Source: Caenorhabditis remanei (Eukaryota; Nematoda; Chromadorea; Rhabditida; Rhabditidae). Taken from it: 64,000 nt of DNA. The stretch's first letter is position 1. The number at the start of each line of letters is the position of its first letter. The translations under genes and the position numbers were made by a program. Below are positions 37,600 through 50,900 of this stretch, piece by piece. The notes under the pieces are model-generated. The model was given only the letters and a program-made list of their open reading frames with translations, was not told the origin of the DNA and made no database searches. The stretch is taken from assembly GCF_010183535.1 (NCBI RefSeq), contig NC_071332.1, positions 434,001 to 498,000 of the forward strand. The letters run 5' to 3'.

Positions 37600-40180
37600 G
37601 GAAATGTTACAACATTTTAATAAAAAATCATATTGAAGAAAGTCACGGGAGGAAGACGACTATTGCTCATTGTAATGAAAATGAAAAGAGAAAGATTGTG
37701 TACACACGTGGTATTGTGATGAGCAATATCAATATGTGAAAACTTTGAGCATGAAGAAAAATAGAAAGATAATTGAAAAATGGGACAGAAATAGATTTTC
37801 ACTCAGTTACCGTAATACATAAAGTAGCAATCATAAGACTTCTTTAAAATTTTTTTTGAATTTTTCATCAAGAATAGCCAGAAATCCTAAGTGCATTCGA
37901 CTTTTAATCGAAATTTGAAAACATAGTTAAAAATTCGACTTTTTTTGCAAAAATGTCATTTTTTCACTGAAACCGGGGCCGGTCTATGTCTGTCGCAGGT
38001 ATTTTGCCAACCACAAAAATGAAAAAAGTTGATTGGAAAAAACATATTTTTCACAGTAGGGCACAGTAATAAAATTGAAGACCCCTACTGAAGGTGAATA
38101 CTTAAATTATCTTTGATGAACGATGTTCAAGATGCAGATATTGCGAATCTAGATTCTCCAGAATTTCTATTTCATACTCACAAGACAATGTCCAACTGGG
38201 AAGATGAAACCGGGAAAATGTAAAAATGAGATAAAACTTTTTGTAGTTGAACAAAATTTGAAAGGAGCTTCAGAATTCTCCAGTATTCCAGCAATTTCGC
38301 AAAACCTTCTATTTAGTAACTTCCCCATCATTTTCTGAAATGGTATACCCCGAATTCCAGGTTTATTATTATTATTGTACTGCCAAAGGTCGAGCACCTT
38401 GGTTAGAGAGTTCTAGGATCCGGTGCCTGTAGTGAGAGCACGTCGTCTTGCTGAACTCCGGATCTACCTTGATTGTTGTTGTAGTTCAATCCCCCAGAAG
38501 CATAATCCTCACGAGCTTATCCCGACGAGCGAATCCAAACGAGGAGACGTTGGATCCCATAAAGTGTATTCTCCAACGGGCATATTTGCGGACTTGTCAA
38601 CCATTTCGAGATGTTCTTGAGTTATTGGTTCTCAGAATATCTCCCCCAAACTCTCCATTTCCGAAAATTTCCTATTCTACTCCTCCTTAGGCTTCAAAAA
38701 CCCGCTAGCCATAAACCTGTCGAAATTCCATCTCTCTCCGTAAGTTTTTCCACACAAAGCGGGGTGACAATAGATAACCTTCGGGGAGCCGCTTCGTTCC
38801 CATTGACAGTCGACTGACTGTCTCTCTGATGAGAATGTGCGTGATATTTGACGTGTGTCGATCAGTCTTCTCATGTAGCCTGATGTGTACCTTTGAATCT
38901 TTTGTGTGAAGAACGTTATCAGGTTAACCACATATGAAAAATCTGGAGATGGTACAAAAGTACATAGTTTTTTGGGTTCAGGGTAGAAGATTGAGATCAT
39001 CAGGCCTCAAAGCCTAAAGTATAGGCGGACAGTATAGGCAGTCCTAAGTTGGTTACACTGTCCCAACCTTCAAATATGGTCAGTGTACTTTGGCCACTAT
39101 ATCATTTTTGCCAGTGTAACATTAGAACGCGTACTACGGAGCTATTTTTAATCGTAATACTATTCTTTTAGACCAATTTTTAGAGTTTTTCGTATGACTG
39201 GCGGAAATTTCTAACTCCGAATCGGAAATGGACTTGAAAATTGGAGACCGCCAAGATTGAGCGGAATTCCCCCTTCCGCCTTCCGACATTTCAAAACTCT
39301 GGGAGGATCGTGTCTCTGTGATCTAGAGCCGTTACCATGATAGCTCTCTAACGCTAGGTACCGTCCTAGATATAATCCCCACAGTCCATAATCAGAACTT
39401 GAAATTCCATGAGTCTCGCCTACACTTCCTTCATTTATAATCCCGTGAATTCATAATTGCCGCCCCATCTCCATTCCGTTTCCTATGTCATTTACCACAT
39501 TGACCATCGAAACAAAACATATCCATCCGCTCTCATCCCCCAGCCGACGCAAGCCGACGCTCTCCTTGAATGGTATATTCTGCCGCACCTATGTCTATAA
39601 TTATCTCTCCCCGTTCATCTCTCCGTGTCTCTAGTCTGAACACGTCAAGCTATACATAGAGGAAATATGCAAATGACAATAAGTGAGAACGTTTTTTATG
39701 TGTAGTTTGATGAGGATAGATAGAGCACTGAGAACCTTTTTTGCGGAAGATCATAAGATCAGAACAGTTTGAGCCGAGGCCCATGAGGGAACCCAAGTCA
39801 GCAAAAATGGGTCTCAGAACCTAGGCTCAAGAATCCTGAGCCATTGAATTCAGAAGTCGTAGATATTGAAACTGGTACGGAGAAGTTTTGAGTTTACTGA
39901 AATGTCTTCAGGTTAGAGAACCTAGAAGCCAGGACATCAAATCGATGCCTAAAAATTTAAGCTATGAAAAGCTACTTATACATTTTTGGGAATTAAACCT
40001 GAACCCGGAATCAGAGGATTTGAACTCTTGGTCATTAAGACCGTGAAATCCAAACTATGAAAACTAGGCCATCATAAAACATCGGGTTTTTTCAGGCCCT
40101 GATTTCTAGGCCGTACAATCTAAGTCATGGAATCTGGTCCTTAAAATCTACACTTGCAAACCAGGCCGTAACTCTGTTAA
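37600..40180. other. Intergenic region, no supportable gene
   Basis: About 37850-37990 shares a diverged element with 22600-22780 that ends in ACTGAAACC and a CCGG-rich word. At 39230-39310 there is a GAGCGGAATTCC ... CTTCCGCC block that recurs at 41145-41215 and 42850-42890. From 39760 to 40160 the DNA looks like a very degenerate repeat with AGGCC and GAACC words. No exon is seen. Confidence 0.4.
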
Positions 40181-40405
40181 AACGCAATATTATGAGCTGA
40201 AAAATATACCAAAAAGTAGATCTTGGTGAGTTCTATGTGTGTGACCAGGAAAAAGTGTCAAAAAACGCGAAAATTGTTTTTTTTTAACCATTACACTGTA
40301 CACTTACGAACAGCCAATCGGTTGGTAGTATGTCACGGATATAAAACTTGCTAAGATCTACATTTTGGAAAATTTTTCAGCTGATAATAATGAGTTTTAA
40401 GCGAG
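40181..40405. repeat. Inverted-repeat element related to the ceh-22 intron element
   Basis: The arms carry AAAACGCAATATTATGAGCT, GAAAAATATACCAAAAAG and GTAGATCTTGGTGAGTT, and mirrored GTCACGGATATAAAACTTG, AGATCTACATTTTGG and TTTTTCAGCTGATAATAATG. It is longer than the 698-870 copy because of extra sequence in the loop. Confidence 0.7.
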
Positions 40406-42661
40406 TTATGCGCGGTTTGCAAGTATCTTAAAATCAACACCCCTTACCGTAGACCCTAAACCCTAAGCTCTGAAATCTAAGCCCCTATCTCATATGTCCA
40501 GAACCCCTTTACCCCAGAGACTCCAATAAACCAAACGTAGATCATCAAATCACCCTGAATAAACGAGCCTTATGACCTAAATCCTCATGGCCCCCTCTCA
40601 ATTTAATTTCCCAATATTCCAGGTGCAAGTTTTCAGCCCCCAATCCAATATACACATGTTTTTGTTTTTCTCCCCCATTTCTAGCTATATATAAGACCCT
40701 GACTTCTTCTTTTTCTTCCACAAAGTCAGATCCCTATAAATTTCCATTTGTATATAATTCTGTCTCTCCTTTTGAGCACCGCCCGCAGTCACATGCTGCT
40801 TTCTCTCTCACAGTCGGGCACAAAAACGTGATTCGTTGCTGTGGGGAACGGCGACACGAGACCTCTCCGGAGAAGACAAAAAAGCATTCGTCTCGTGAGA
40901 GTCCCCCACCTCAAAATGAGAAAAATGCTCCCCCTTCCCGACTAGACATAAATAATGGCTTTAGGTTTGGAGGAGGACGGCTAAAAATCAAGGAGAAGAG
41001 ATGATGACAGAGTTCAAACGTTCAAAGTGGAAATGCAAATTATGGGATTCGTGGGATGGGAAACGGAAAAGAAGTCATGGGAATCTGAAGAACGACTTTG
41101 AAAAATTGGAATAGTAGTTGAGACTTTAGACTTCAGGCCCGGAGTTGAGCGGAATTCAAAAAAAAGAAGAGACTTTTAAAATGGCGGAAGACGGAATCCG
41201 GAATTCCGCTAAACCCTGCTTCAGGCTCAAAGCAACGCACATCTGGAGTTGAACGGAAAACCGGCACCTTACTCCAGATCAGAATTATTTTCAGATCGAG
41301 AGTTATGCTATGTGTCTTGAAACTTGTTACAATATATGAATAGTGACGTTTAGGCAAAAATGTTGAACCTGAAGGCCAAATGTACTGTAGCCATCAAAAG
41401 ATTGGACCTCATAACTTGTTGAGAATCATGAAACGTGAAATATACAAAAATGAAGGTCTTAAAATACTCTATTAAATTAACATACAGATTTGGGATTTGG
41501 CAATTTTTTATATGGCAGACTGTCTGGTTGTGTATTCACTGAACTAATCTTGCAAACAGTATGCTCCGAAACCTACAGGAAAACTCATTGTTACGACCTT
41601 TTCTAGAGTTTGCGATAATAAAGTTTTTAACTTTTTCCGAATTCGTCAAATTTTGGACAATATGACAAATCCCCACGATTCCTGAGTCTACGAAACACAC
41701 TGGAGCTTATAACGGATGAAAAGCTCATTAGTTTCGTTTTATCAATAAAGGTTCTGACATCGTCACAAGTTGATCATTTCAGAAATTTAAAAATTAAAAA
41801 AAAAATATTTTGTAGAGAATTTCAAGAGCTTAAACTTGATGCATTTTACGCCTGAAAAACTGAATCTAGAAGAAGTTATGAGGTAAAGACAGACGGTGGT
41901 GTGGTACCGGGGCTGAAGATCCACAAATTTCTGAAAAATAAGAGAATTCTGAATCCGTTCTTAAATTCCAAAAATTGTCAAAACGAATCAAGTTACGAGA
42001 CTTTAAAGCAATTTCTCCAGCATCAAGGTTACTGTAACTTCTTGTAATTTGATCCATGACAAAAGTCGAGAAAACAGTATTTTTTCAGCTTTCCTATCAT
42101 ATACTTCCTGAAATTTCAGTCCAGCTTCCGGGGCCCCTCTAAAATCTCGTTTCCCCCATCACCGTCATTTCTCATCATCATTTCCAAAAGTACAAAGACA
42201 AATGAGTTGTCCTCTAGAACACGTGTTTTCAGACACTTGGGGGGTATGTCTCTCGTTAATCAAACCCCTTTCTCTCTTCTGCAAACAGTTGTTAGTCATA
42301 GTAGACTGCTGAGGGGGGAATATTTCAAAACAAAAACATCATCATTTCGAAATGTGTCACCATCATTCGCTCTCTGGACAAGTGGAATTCGAGACACTCT
42401 TCGTCTCCTTGTGGTCACACGCGGTCACATTTTCCCACTGTTTACCTTAAAATGAAATAGAACACACAAATCACAGATATCGAAAGGGATTGTAGACTCA
42501 ACGGATTTATGATGATTATGTCATCTACTTATTCAAACATCAGGTACGATGATGAGAACACGAGAGAGATAATTGGATAATCGGTGGGGAAAGTTTTTGG
42601 CGGTTTCGGGTTACATTTGGCGAGGAAAATAGCGTGAAAATCACTGTGAGGTACTAGAGGA
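40406..42661. other. Intergenic region, no supportable gene
   Basis: Mixed AT-rich DNA and short T/C tracts. It includes the 41145-41215 GCGGAATTC block. Short ORFs lack any recognisable domain. Confidence 0.4.
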
Positions 42662-43105
42662 ATCAAATTCACAGCTTGTAACTCGCAGCGTTAGGACCAG
42701 AGCCTAAGGTTGGCTCACCTCTCACATCACGTACACTCACAGCGTAAAACTTGAATTCACTAGAACTGTAGAAAATAAAGCTCGCAGCGTCGAACTCACA
42801 GTATGTAACTCGCAGCGTTAAAATCAGAGATCTCTGTTGGAGCATCACGACAGACGCCTTCCGCCATTTCAAAAACCGCATTCCGCTCAATTATGCTCAC
42901 AGCTCAGATTGCACTCGCAGCGTGAAACTTGAATTCACAAGGTGAATATCACTGTTTTGAAACCTGTAAGAGTAAAACTCGCAGTGTCGAACTTTCTGCT
43001 TTCAATTCGCAGCATCAAAATTAGATTATTGGATTCTCGCAGCCCAGAACACGCAGCTCAGAACTCGCAGCTTAGAACTCGCAGCGTTTTACTCGCAGCA
43101 TCTTT
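42662..43105 (+). repeat. Degenerate minisatellite with ACTCGCAGCGT core
   Basis: About 14 near copies of ACTCGCAGCGT or ACTCACAGCGT occur, at intervals from about 12 to 80 bases. The last five (43034-43105) are nearly contiguous, at about 14-15 bases each. Typical spacer words are GTAAAACTTGAATTCAC. A GCATTCCGCTCAATT block of the GCGGAATTC repeat interrupts the array. Confidence 0.75.
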
Positions 43106-43299
43106 TTCGTACTGTTGTATCGGATCCCTTAACCAAGGCTTCTTTTCTGACTATGCCCATGTCTTCATTCCCTATTCTGAAAATCGAGTCTCCCTATGCT
43201 CACCTGACATTTTTGCACTTTATATCTCTGTTTCCCCTCCGAACGACTACGATTCTCGACACTACTAATCCTCTTGTCTCTCTCTCTTTAAATACGATA

Positions 43300-43505
43300 C
43301 CCCCCCCCCCCCCCCCTTTCACACAAAATATGAACAAAAGAGGAAGAGAGACGAGACGCAGAGAAGACATACACTCTCGCTTCTCTGCGCCCTCTCTTCC
43401 CCTCCCCTATCCCTTATCTTTGAAGGCGCATATCTCAAAACCTAGAAGAGCTATCAAAAAGTTATCAACTACAAAAATGAACATCTATATGAGCTCTACA
43501 CATAG
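43300..43505. repeat. C17 tract followed by a hairpin-family repeat
   Basis: A run of 17 C (43300-43316) is followed by GAGAGACGAGACGCAGAGAAG with its mirror CGCTTCTCTGCGCCCTCTC. The right arm is GCGCATATCTCAAAACCTAG, AAAAGTTATCAACTACAAAA and TGAGCTCTACACATAGC. The C run sits where the left arm would start, so the left arm is missing. Confidence 0.75.
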
Positions 43506-44106
43506 CATATAAATTCAAAACACTAGGGCTACCCGTGATATTTTTACAAGCTGTTGAAGTTTTGCTTACGGTCTACAAAATTCCACATTTTGCAAGGTGA
43601 CCCCTATCTTGAGTCGCTACTCAGTTGAAACAACTAATAATTATTAAAGAAATTTACGACCTCTTTCATGTTATTATGCAATTCCTTTGTTTTTCAAAAG
43701 TATTGATAATAGAGGAAGCAGCAACGCGGGGTAATCTATTTTTAGCACATTGCAGCGTGTTGTGTTTTCTAAGTTGATAAGAGACAGAGACCCCATGCTT
43801 CTTGCAATTGTCTCTTTCGAAATGTGTGTTTGTAGTCACTTTCTTTCAACTTATAGAAGTCATCCCCTCATCATTTCGCAACGAAATCATGCGCTTTTCA
43901 TGAGACACGTTTTCAGGCTGAAATCTCGAAAATTCCCAGCAAAGTAGCGATTTGACACGTGGCTAGTGGATACGGAGGTGAAATTTCGGGAAAGAAATGT
44001 TTATTAGTACGGCAAGCTTCTTACAACCACGCTCTACCGAAACCGAAGAAAATTATGTGCGAAATTGAGAGATTCAAAGAAAAAAGAAATTTCTCAAGGA
44101 GATTTC
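43506..44106. other. Intergenic spacer
   Basis: AT-rich with no gene or strong repeat that I can see. Confidence 0.4.
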
Positions 44107-44662
44107 GGTGGAGCGCAGTTGTAAGAACTGTGCAGAGCTAATAAGAACCACGGATTTTAGTGAATGTTGAGTTGGTTCGGTAGGGCGCGCATACGTTTAC
44201 CTCAAATTTTGAAAAAAATCTATTTTCGGAGAAAAAAACTTGAAAAATCGAGACAAACCAATAGAATCTCCAATTCGTTAATAAAGTGCTAATCGATTTT
44301 CTTTTCAGTATGCAACTGCGCTCTACTGAACAACCTTTCATTCTGACCGCGCGAAAAGGTGGTTTTCTATTGAAATTCCACTGAATTTCCAAAAACAACG
44401 AATTTCAGCAAAAATTGAAAAATCTGAAAAATTCCGAGTCGGGTTGCGTGCGCGTCGCGGTTTATATTGAAAGATCCACAAATCAACGCTAAAATCCACC
44501 ATGCCAATCGTTGTGCGACGGAGCGCGTTTCCGCGACCTTACGCATCAAAAATTAAAAAAATTATTCCGTGATACAAGTGCGCTCTGATGTGAACAACGA
44601 TTCAAAGCTAAAACCGAGAGAAAAAAATCTAAATTTTGAGCGATTGCAAGCGCGCTCCACCG
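44107..44662. repeat. Second cluster of the GAGCGC motif
   Basis: Matches lie at 44107-44123 (+), 44311-44328 (-), 44574-44590 (-) and 44645-44662 (-), with weaker ones near 44180 and 44518. Forms include GGTGGAGCGCAGTTG and, read on the minus strand, GGTGGAGCGCGCTTGCAA. A GCGTGCGCGTCGCGG word near 44447 resembles one at 16220 next to another motif copy. Confidence 0.65.
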
Positions 44663-45059
44663 AACAATTCCTTCCAATCGCACGCTCCCCCAAAACCACC
44701 TAGACATTCTTTCTTTCTAAATACTAAACCAATTTCGTAATTGTCTCTCTCTCTCTCTAATTCAATGGAAATTCTTCCCAAATAAAAGTACAATCGAATA
44801 AAGAAGTCGTCATTCTCTTCTCCACTCCAACACCATTATCCGTTTCAATTGTCACCATTAAAACCGACAAAAACCGAACGACGTCCAAAACTAGACGGAT
44901 TCTGATGACGTCGCCGTCGTCATCTGAATCCGTGTCACATCGAATTCCAAAAGGAAAGTCATTCGGAACGAATCATCGAATTAGTCGGATCTGAGTCATC
45001 TTGGAATTCGAATTCCTGAATCTTGCAAGAAAAACAGTTTGGGTATAAATAAAATTATA

Positions 45060-45065
45060 TTTATT
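45060..45065 (-). terminator. Possible polyadenylation signal for the minus-strand gene
   Basis: On the minus strand this reads AATAAA. It lies about 1.05 kb past the stop codon at 46115, so the 3' UTR would be unusually long for a nematode. A nearer non-canonical signal is possible. Confidence 0.35.
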
Positions 45066-46114
45066 CGCACATTTTTTGGCATTTTTTGGTTTTTTTTTCC
45101 ATTTAGATTTCAATAGATTTCTGGGGGGGTGATTGCGAGAGAAAGAAACAATAAACGATAATAGAAAGCCAATAGCGAGACATCATCAGAGGGTATAATA
45201 CGTTCGATAAAAGTTTTCTTGGGAAGACTGGGATAGGGTTGATTCTGGGATATGAGCAAATAACAGACAATCGGTACTGGAATTGTGGGTGGGGGGGATT
45301 TCTTTTTATGGGGTGCGGATAAACGAAGAACCGGGAAAGAGACATTGAAAGGGGAAATGGGAAGGGAATATACATGACCACGAGTCTCTCCGTTACAGGA
45401 TTCTGAAGACCGGGTCAACACAAAAACATTTGATTTGAGTTGAGGAGGGGGAGGAAGTTCGCTTAAAACCATCATAACACAACGTATAATTTTCTTCGGG
45501 TTGGGGGAGGAGGAGTCAATGAGCAGCAAAGTAACGGTAAGAGCAATCAAGGGAGAAGGCGGAGAGAATCAAATAACAAGTGATACTGTACATAAATACT
45601 AGGGTCCTAAAACGAAAACCTTCCTGGGGAAGAGAGGCCTTCTCAAGTCAGCCGAGAATGAAGAGGGAGAGCAGTTGCCCTATTTTAGACTATTCGTATA
45701 ATACAGGGTAACAACAAAAAAATTTGAAAGAGGAAGGCGTTGACTTGGTCACACACAGACACATAAACTTAAAACTTTTAAAAATATACAAAAAAAAACA
45801 AATAATTAGTAGAGAAATATGAAAAAGTTCCTCAGCTGCAACATTTCACGACTCGGGATTGGGAGAAAGAAAATAATATATAATATTCTCAATATATATG
45901 TCATGGTGGAGATATTCGGGGGTGCATAAAAGGAAATTTTTTGAAAAAAGAGAGAGAAAGCTTTTGTGATGATGAAAGAATGATTACAATCAATTAAGAG
46001 CGCCAAAAAATGTGGAAGGTGTCTCGACGAAGGTTAAAACCAAAATATATTTACATGGGGGGATCGTCGTTTTTTATATGTACAAAAGGAAATAAAAGAG
46101 GATTCAGGAAGTGT

Positions 46115-47899
46115 CTAACTCGATGTTCCCAAGAAGCTGACAATTCGTGTGAACATGTTGCTTCCCGCGTTTTCACGACATCCTGTCATGTGGCATGGAT
46201 CGTGGGATAGTGGGCGTCCGACTGCAAAGAAAAGAAATTAATTTTCGGAAAATCATAAATTCTGAGAAAAAAAAAGTTGAAACTTCACTTACGCGATTGA
46301 CGACAGTTATTGTTGTTATTATTCGTGGGAATCGTTGGTGACGCCGCCGACTTCAGCGACGACGAGATCTTTCGCATTGGCGACGTCAGCACCGATGCGG
46401 CCGAGTGTGGACGAGCGAGACGGGCGAGTGTGGCGACTGGCGACAGCGTTGGGACGGGCGATTTGGGCGACAGCTCCTTTTCGATGGTGAGCACCATTTT
46501 TCTGAAAGAAATGCGATGAAATGAGGAAATGCCATTATAAATTCAAATTCTCTTACCTTGAGAGTCTACAATACTTGAATACAATGACGACGCTACGGTC
46601 CTGTGGATGAGGGATTCTGCACACCTTGTCGAGCACAATCGAGTGTTCGTTCTGCTCGTTTCCGAACGAACGATTCATTGGACTACGTGGCGGACGCTTC
46701 TCCATAATGTCGTGAAGACGTTCGATGAGATAGATGAATTCGTTGTACTTGTACGATCCACCGTCGATTGAGATCTGCTTGAACTCGACTGGCTTCGGAT
46801 GGTTGAGCCACGCCTGCACGACGACGTACAGATTCTGAGGGCGGAACTCGTGGCATCCGTTGAGGTGGATTGAGATGCGTTTGCGATCCTTGTCGGCAAG
46901 TTTAATCCATTTCTCGAAGAGCTCCTCACGAACCATAATCGTCTGTCGTTGTTGTGGTTGAATGACAGTCAGACGATGGAGATTCGCCATGTCGAGCACC
47001 TCGTGCAACTCGATTTGTGTGGCCGCTTGCACGTGGTCGAAAGTGAGAGCACGAATGTTCAAATGCATCATCTCCAGGAAATAGAAGATGGTGACTGGTG
47101 GACGAGCTCCATAACACACTGAATCCTTGAAGGTGTAGTGAACGTCGCGAACGTCGCGAAGCTTTTCGGCGAGCCTCTCGATACGTCCAGCCGATTGATT
47201 TCTCATCTCTTCCGCTGCCGGTGGGCTCAATCTCACAATCTGTAGATCAGCTAGCGCCAACGCGGTCGCCTTATCGTTCATATGATTCTCGTAGTAGGCG
47301 GTTCTCCCCTTGAATGAACTCGGCGACATCGGATCTTCAATCTTCTCACGTTCGAGGAATGAGCAAAAGTTCTTGAAGTGCACCTCACAAATATCGTACT
47401 CTCGGATCCATGGTTGGAAATTAAAGGCGAACGCCCAGTTCGGATCATCTGTATCACTGTATTGATCACTGATGTATGTGGTCGTCTTGGACAAGAGTCC
47501 TGAGCTATCTGTGGATGATGATGTTCCACTGACGTTCCTTCGTCGATCATGCTGCTGTTGTTGCAATTGCTGTTGCTGCATCTGTTGCTGCTGTTTCTGC
47601 TCAGTCTGCTGTTGTTTCGTCTTCGTTTTCGAGCTAGAACTCAGACTGTCCGCATCGGATGACGATGTGGAAGCGATTGATGACGAGGAGGCGGATCCAG
47701 TGGTGTCCGACGACTCACTGTTCTTGGGTGTTCTCGTGGCGAATTGCTCGGCTGGTAGCGTGCTCACACCTTCCAGTATCGCACGTCGTCGATCGCATAT
47801 GAAAATGCGCGCCTTGTGGAGCGATTCGTCCTCGTGGTAATTGTTTTGCACCATATTTTCTTCGGGCATCGGTTTCTTGTTTATTGAGCAACGTGTCAT
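46115..47899 (-). CDS. Uncharacterised nematode protein with Ser-rich and polyQ segments
   Basis: Minus-strand exons 47899-46557, 46501-46293 and 46221-46115 join in frame to 552 aa with GT-AG borders. I do not recognise the family. Visible parts: a charged N-terminus; a Ser/Thr-rich stretch at about 62-90; Gln-rich 96-117, encoded by mixed CAG and CAA; an apparently globular part from about 153 to 420 starting DDPNWAFAFNFQPW; and a Ser/Pro-rich basic C-terminal region with several SP sites, ending FLGTSS. The segment with VVVQAWLNHPKP and FKQISIDGG faintly recalls the repeat part of nematode F-box-associated (FBA_2) proteins, but no F-box is seen, so this is weak. There is no signal peptide or membrane segment in the chosen model. 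The start is the first ATG after an acceptor at 47916; ORF sequence continues upstream but is low-complexity and lies behind that splice site. Confidence 0.85.
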
Positions 47900-47915
47900 G
47901 TCAGTTGACGAGCAG

Positions 47916-47925
47916 CTGAAAAAAC
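47916..47925 (-). promoter_or_regulatory. Splice or SL acceptor before the minus-strand gene
   Basis: On the minus strand the sequence TTTTTTCAG ends just before the exon base at 47915, 16 bases before the ATG. The short leader suits trans-splicing, but an upstream non-coding exon cannot be excluded. Confidence 0.55.
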
Positions 47926-47929
47926 AAAA

Positions 47930-50900
47930 TAAATTTGTTGAAAAAATAAGAATTTTGTAAATTTTTGAAAAGAGAGAGAAAGAGGTTAAAGTAGAAGAAC
48001 ATGAAAATGGTAGAAAGTGAGTGAGAATACGAAATGGAAGGAGGGGGAAATAATGTTGCCATGATGAGCTCTTATCAGCGTACAAAAGTGAATAGAGTGG
48101 AAAAGACGAGCAAAAGAGCACCCAGAGTTCCTCTCCCCCATCAATTTCCAACTCTTTTGTCTCCAAATCATTATCAATTTTTAGTAGAAAAAGACGGAAA
48201 TGTGATTCGTGGAAAAACTTGAATGAGTTTGGTAGATCAAAACAATTTCAGATTTAATGGAATCTAGGGGAAAGGAGAGGCAACAAGGTGAAGGAATGAC
48301 GCGAGATGGAGAAAAAGGGGATTTCCAGAAGGGGGGTACGACGACGAAGTCATGAGGATTCAGAAGACTCGTGACACAACAACGAACACACGAGAATGCG
48401 TCGCAGCGCAGCGCAACGCGGAAAAACAAGAAATGAATATGTGATTAGCGGAGAGGCGAATACGAATGGAGAAGACGTTGACTACAAGAAGAAGAAGCTG
48501 AATGGAACGAAAAAAAGCAGAAGACAACTTGGCTGGATGCCAACTTTGTTGTTTTTGAGATGAGCCATGGTTGGATGGATGGGGGACCACCCCACAACAA
48601 AAATATGATGGAGTAGTAGTGGTGGTGGTAGACCACACTCAAGCTCTCTAATGCTCCGCCCATTCGTCACTATTTTACGAAAAGTTTCGAAACTTTTCTG
48701 TGCGTGAGTTGGGCGGAGATTCAAAAGTGAGAGAGAAATGAGACAGAGAGAAGAAACAAAATGAAGGGCGGGAATGAAATAAAATGAATTGAAAAAAAGA
48801 ACGAAAAGTGGGTGGGGTCTCCACTCTCTCGGAGAGACAGAAAAAAAACGAAACATTGAAAAATGTCCGGAGGAGTGGAGGAGACTCGAGAGATATAGAG
48901 GGACAAGGCGGGAGGGAAGCGGACTGGGTTGCGGGCTTTTCTCGCGCGCGCGCGCACGTGACCGGACGGAGGGAAGGAGGGAGGGAGGGAGGGATTTCGA
49001 AAGCCCTCCTGGCACGATGCCAAGCCGCAATTATAACACGTCAGTGAACGAAGTGGAGAGAGAGAGAGAGGGCGGGTGCGTGTGTGCGGGGAGAGGAAGA
49101 AAAAGACAGATGACGTCGTGCTTATAAAAAACATGTGTGAGGAGAAGAAGAAGAAGGAAATAAGGATGAAGTGGTGGAATTGCGCAAAACTAGAAGAGAA
49201 CAAAAGCCACAGTGGGTGGTGTTCAGATGACGTCGCCCTTTTTTTTTACATTAATTATAAGAAGAATCCAGGAAAGGAATTTATATAGGTTTCTTTACTT
49301 TCCCTCCTCTATTCATCTATATATATATATATATAAATCTAGAAAACAAAAAGCGCCGAAGACCAATTCATTATCTAGATATATATAACATATATATCCT
49401 CGAATTCCTTTCACATGACTGTATCGAGGAGGAAAACAAGGAAAACGGGGATAAGGAATGCGAAGGAATGTGAGAAATCCAGAAAGGGAAAAATAATCGA
49501 ATGGAATGGGGGATAAGAGAGAGAGAGTAACCGGAAACAGTAAGAGAAAGAGAAACTATATTATAGGAATGGAATCTTTTTTGCAGAAAAGAGCGAGTGG
49601 GGGAGGGGGGGGGAGGTATTTGCAATTCAAAACGGATTTTCGGGAATACAGTGAGAATGATAAAGAGAGAGAGCAATCAAAGTGGGATCACCACACACAT
49701 TTTGTGTTTGCAACTAATGAGCGGAAACTCTGACAGTGTGAGGTGCCGCTTTCTGAGGAGAGGAATAAGCTTAGGAAGAACAGGTCTTGGTCACAATAGG
49801 TCAGCTGAGGGAAAAGAGGAACACCAAAAAAAAAAAGAAGAATAAAGAGAATGAACACAAAAAAAGGGTGCGCGAGAATTCCTCCTTCTCTCAGCTGACA
49901 AGTGCGCAAGGAAGGGCTAAAGGAGGAGAAAAAGGACGATTGTAGTGTGTTTGTGTGTATGTGAGGCATGGGAAAGTGGGTGGGGACAAGAAGGGTCGTC
50001 GGAGCACAAGAGAGAGAGAGAGAGGGAGGGAGAGAGAGAGTGAAAGCACGCCCAGTTAGAGTAGAAAGAGAGTCCGTCAGTCAAAACGTTTCCCGCGCGC
50101 GCGCGAGAGCCCCGCGAGCACTACTGCATTCCTAGAGTGTGGTGAATGGGGAGGGAGGGGTGGGTCTGGGTACACACACACACACACATAACGTCCTTTG
50201 AAAGACACTCAACCGGCTGAGCGAAAGGAAGAAGGGGCGGAGCTTTCCCGCCCGGCTGATAGGGGAAGGAATGAGGAAGGTCAACACAGAATAGAAAAAA
50301 GGGAGGAGGTCTTCTTCTTCTTCATTTCCGAACGGCACCACCTCCCACCAAGGACAGTGCCACTGTGGCAGATGGGTGGATGTAAGACGGAGGAGGAGGA
50401 GGAGACGGTGTCGCGGGAAAATAAGAAGGAAGATAGGGATGAGAAAGGAGGGGGTGTGGCCATGGTACCAACCACCTGCGTGAAGACATCATTTCCCGCG
50501 CGCGCACGCGTACAGGAGAATGAAAAAATGAAGAAGAAGACCAAGACCACAGGGTGGTACGTCTTCTCCTTCTTTTTTTTCGCTTTCCCCTCCAGCTGGG
50601 TGGTCTATGTGTTCGACGCGTGACTTTTCGCCCTTGGCGTCGTGCCCGGTATCGTCTGCACGACGACGACCACCAGTGGAGACGATAAGAAGCAAATAAT
50701 AGCAATTTAGATTGCCTCCTCCTCCTTCTACACCTTGGGGTTGGCGGCCGGCCAACACTAACCAACTTTTGCACTTTTAGCGTCGTGCACTTTTGTATGA
50801 GGAGGAGGGCGCCATCGTTTTCTTCGCGCCGTTAGAATAAAGGCACATAAATCGTCGTCGTTGTCGGAGGCGACGGACGTCGAAATGTGAATTCCTATCT

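Noticed and set aside
47900..48166. Upstream in-frame extension of the minus-strand gene
   Set aside because: It reads through a TTTTTTCAG acceptor at 47916 and encodes Phe/Ser-rich, low-complexity sequence, so it is more likely intron or outron.
48482..49203. Overlapping minus-strand ORFs of 160-182 codons
   Set aside because: They are Ser/Phe/Leu-rich products of GA/CT-rich DNA, with several frames open at once, as expected from composition.
50198..50774. ORFs of 141 and 150 codons on opposite strands
   Set aside because: Both are low-complexity translations of the same GA-rich tract. Neither shows a domain.
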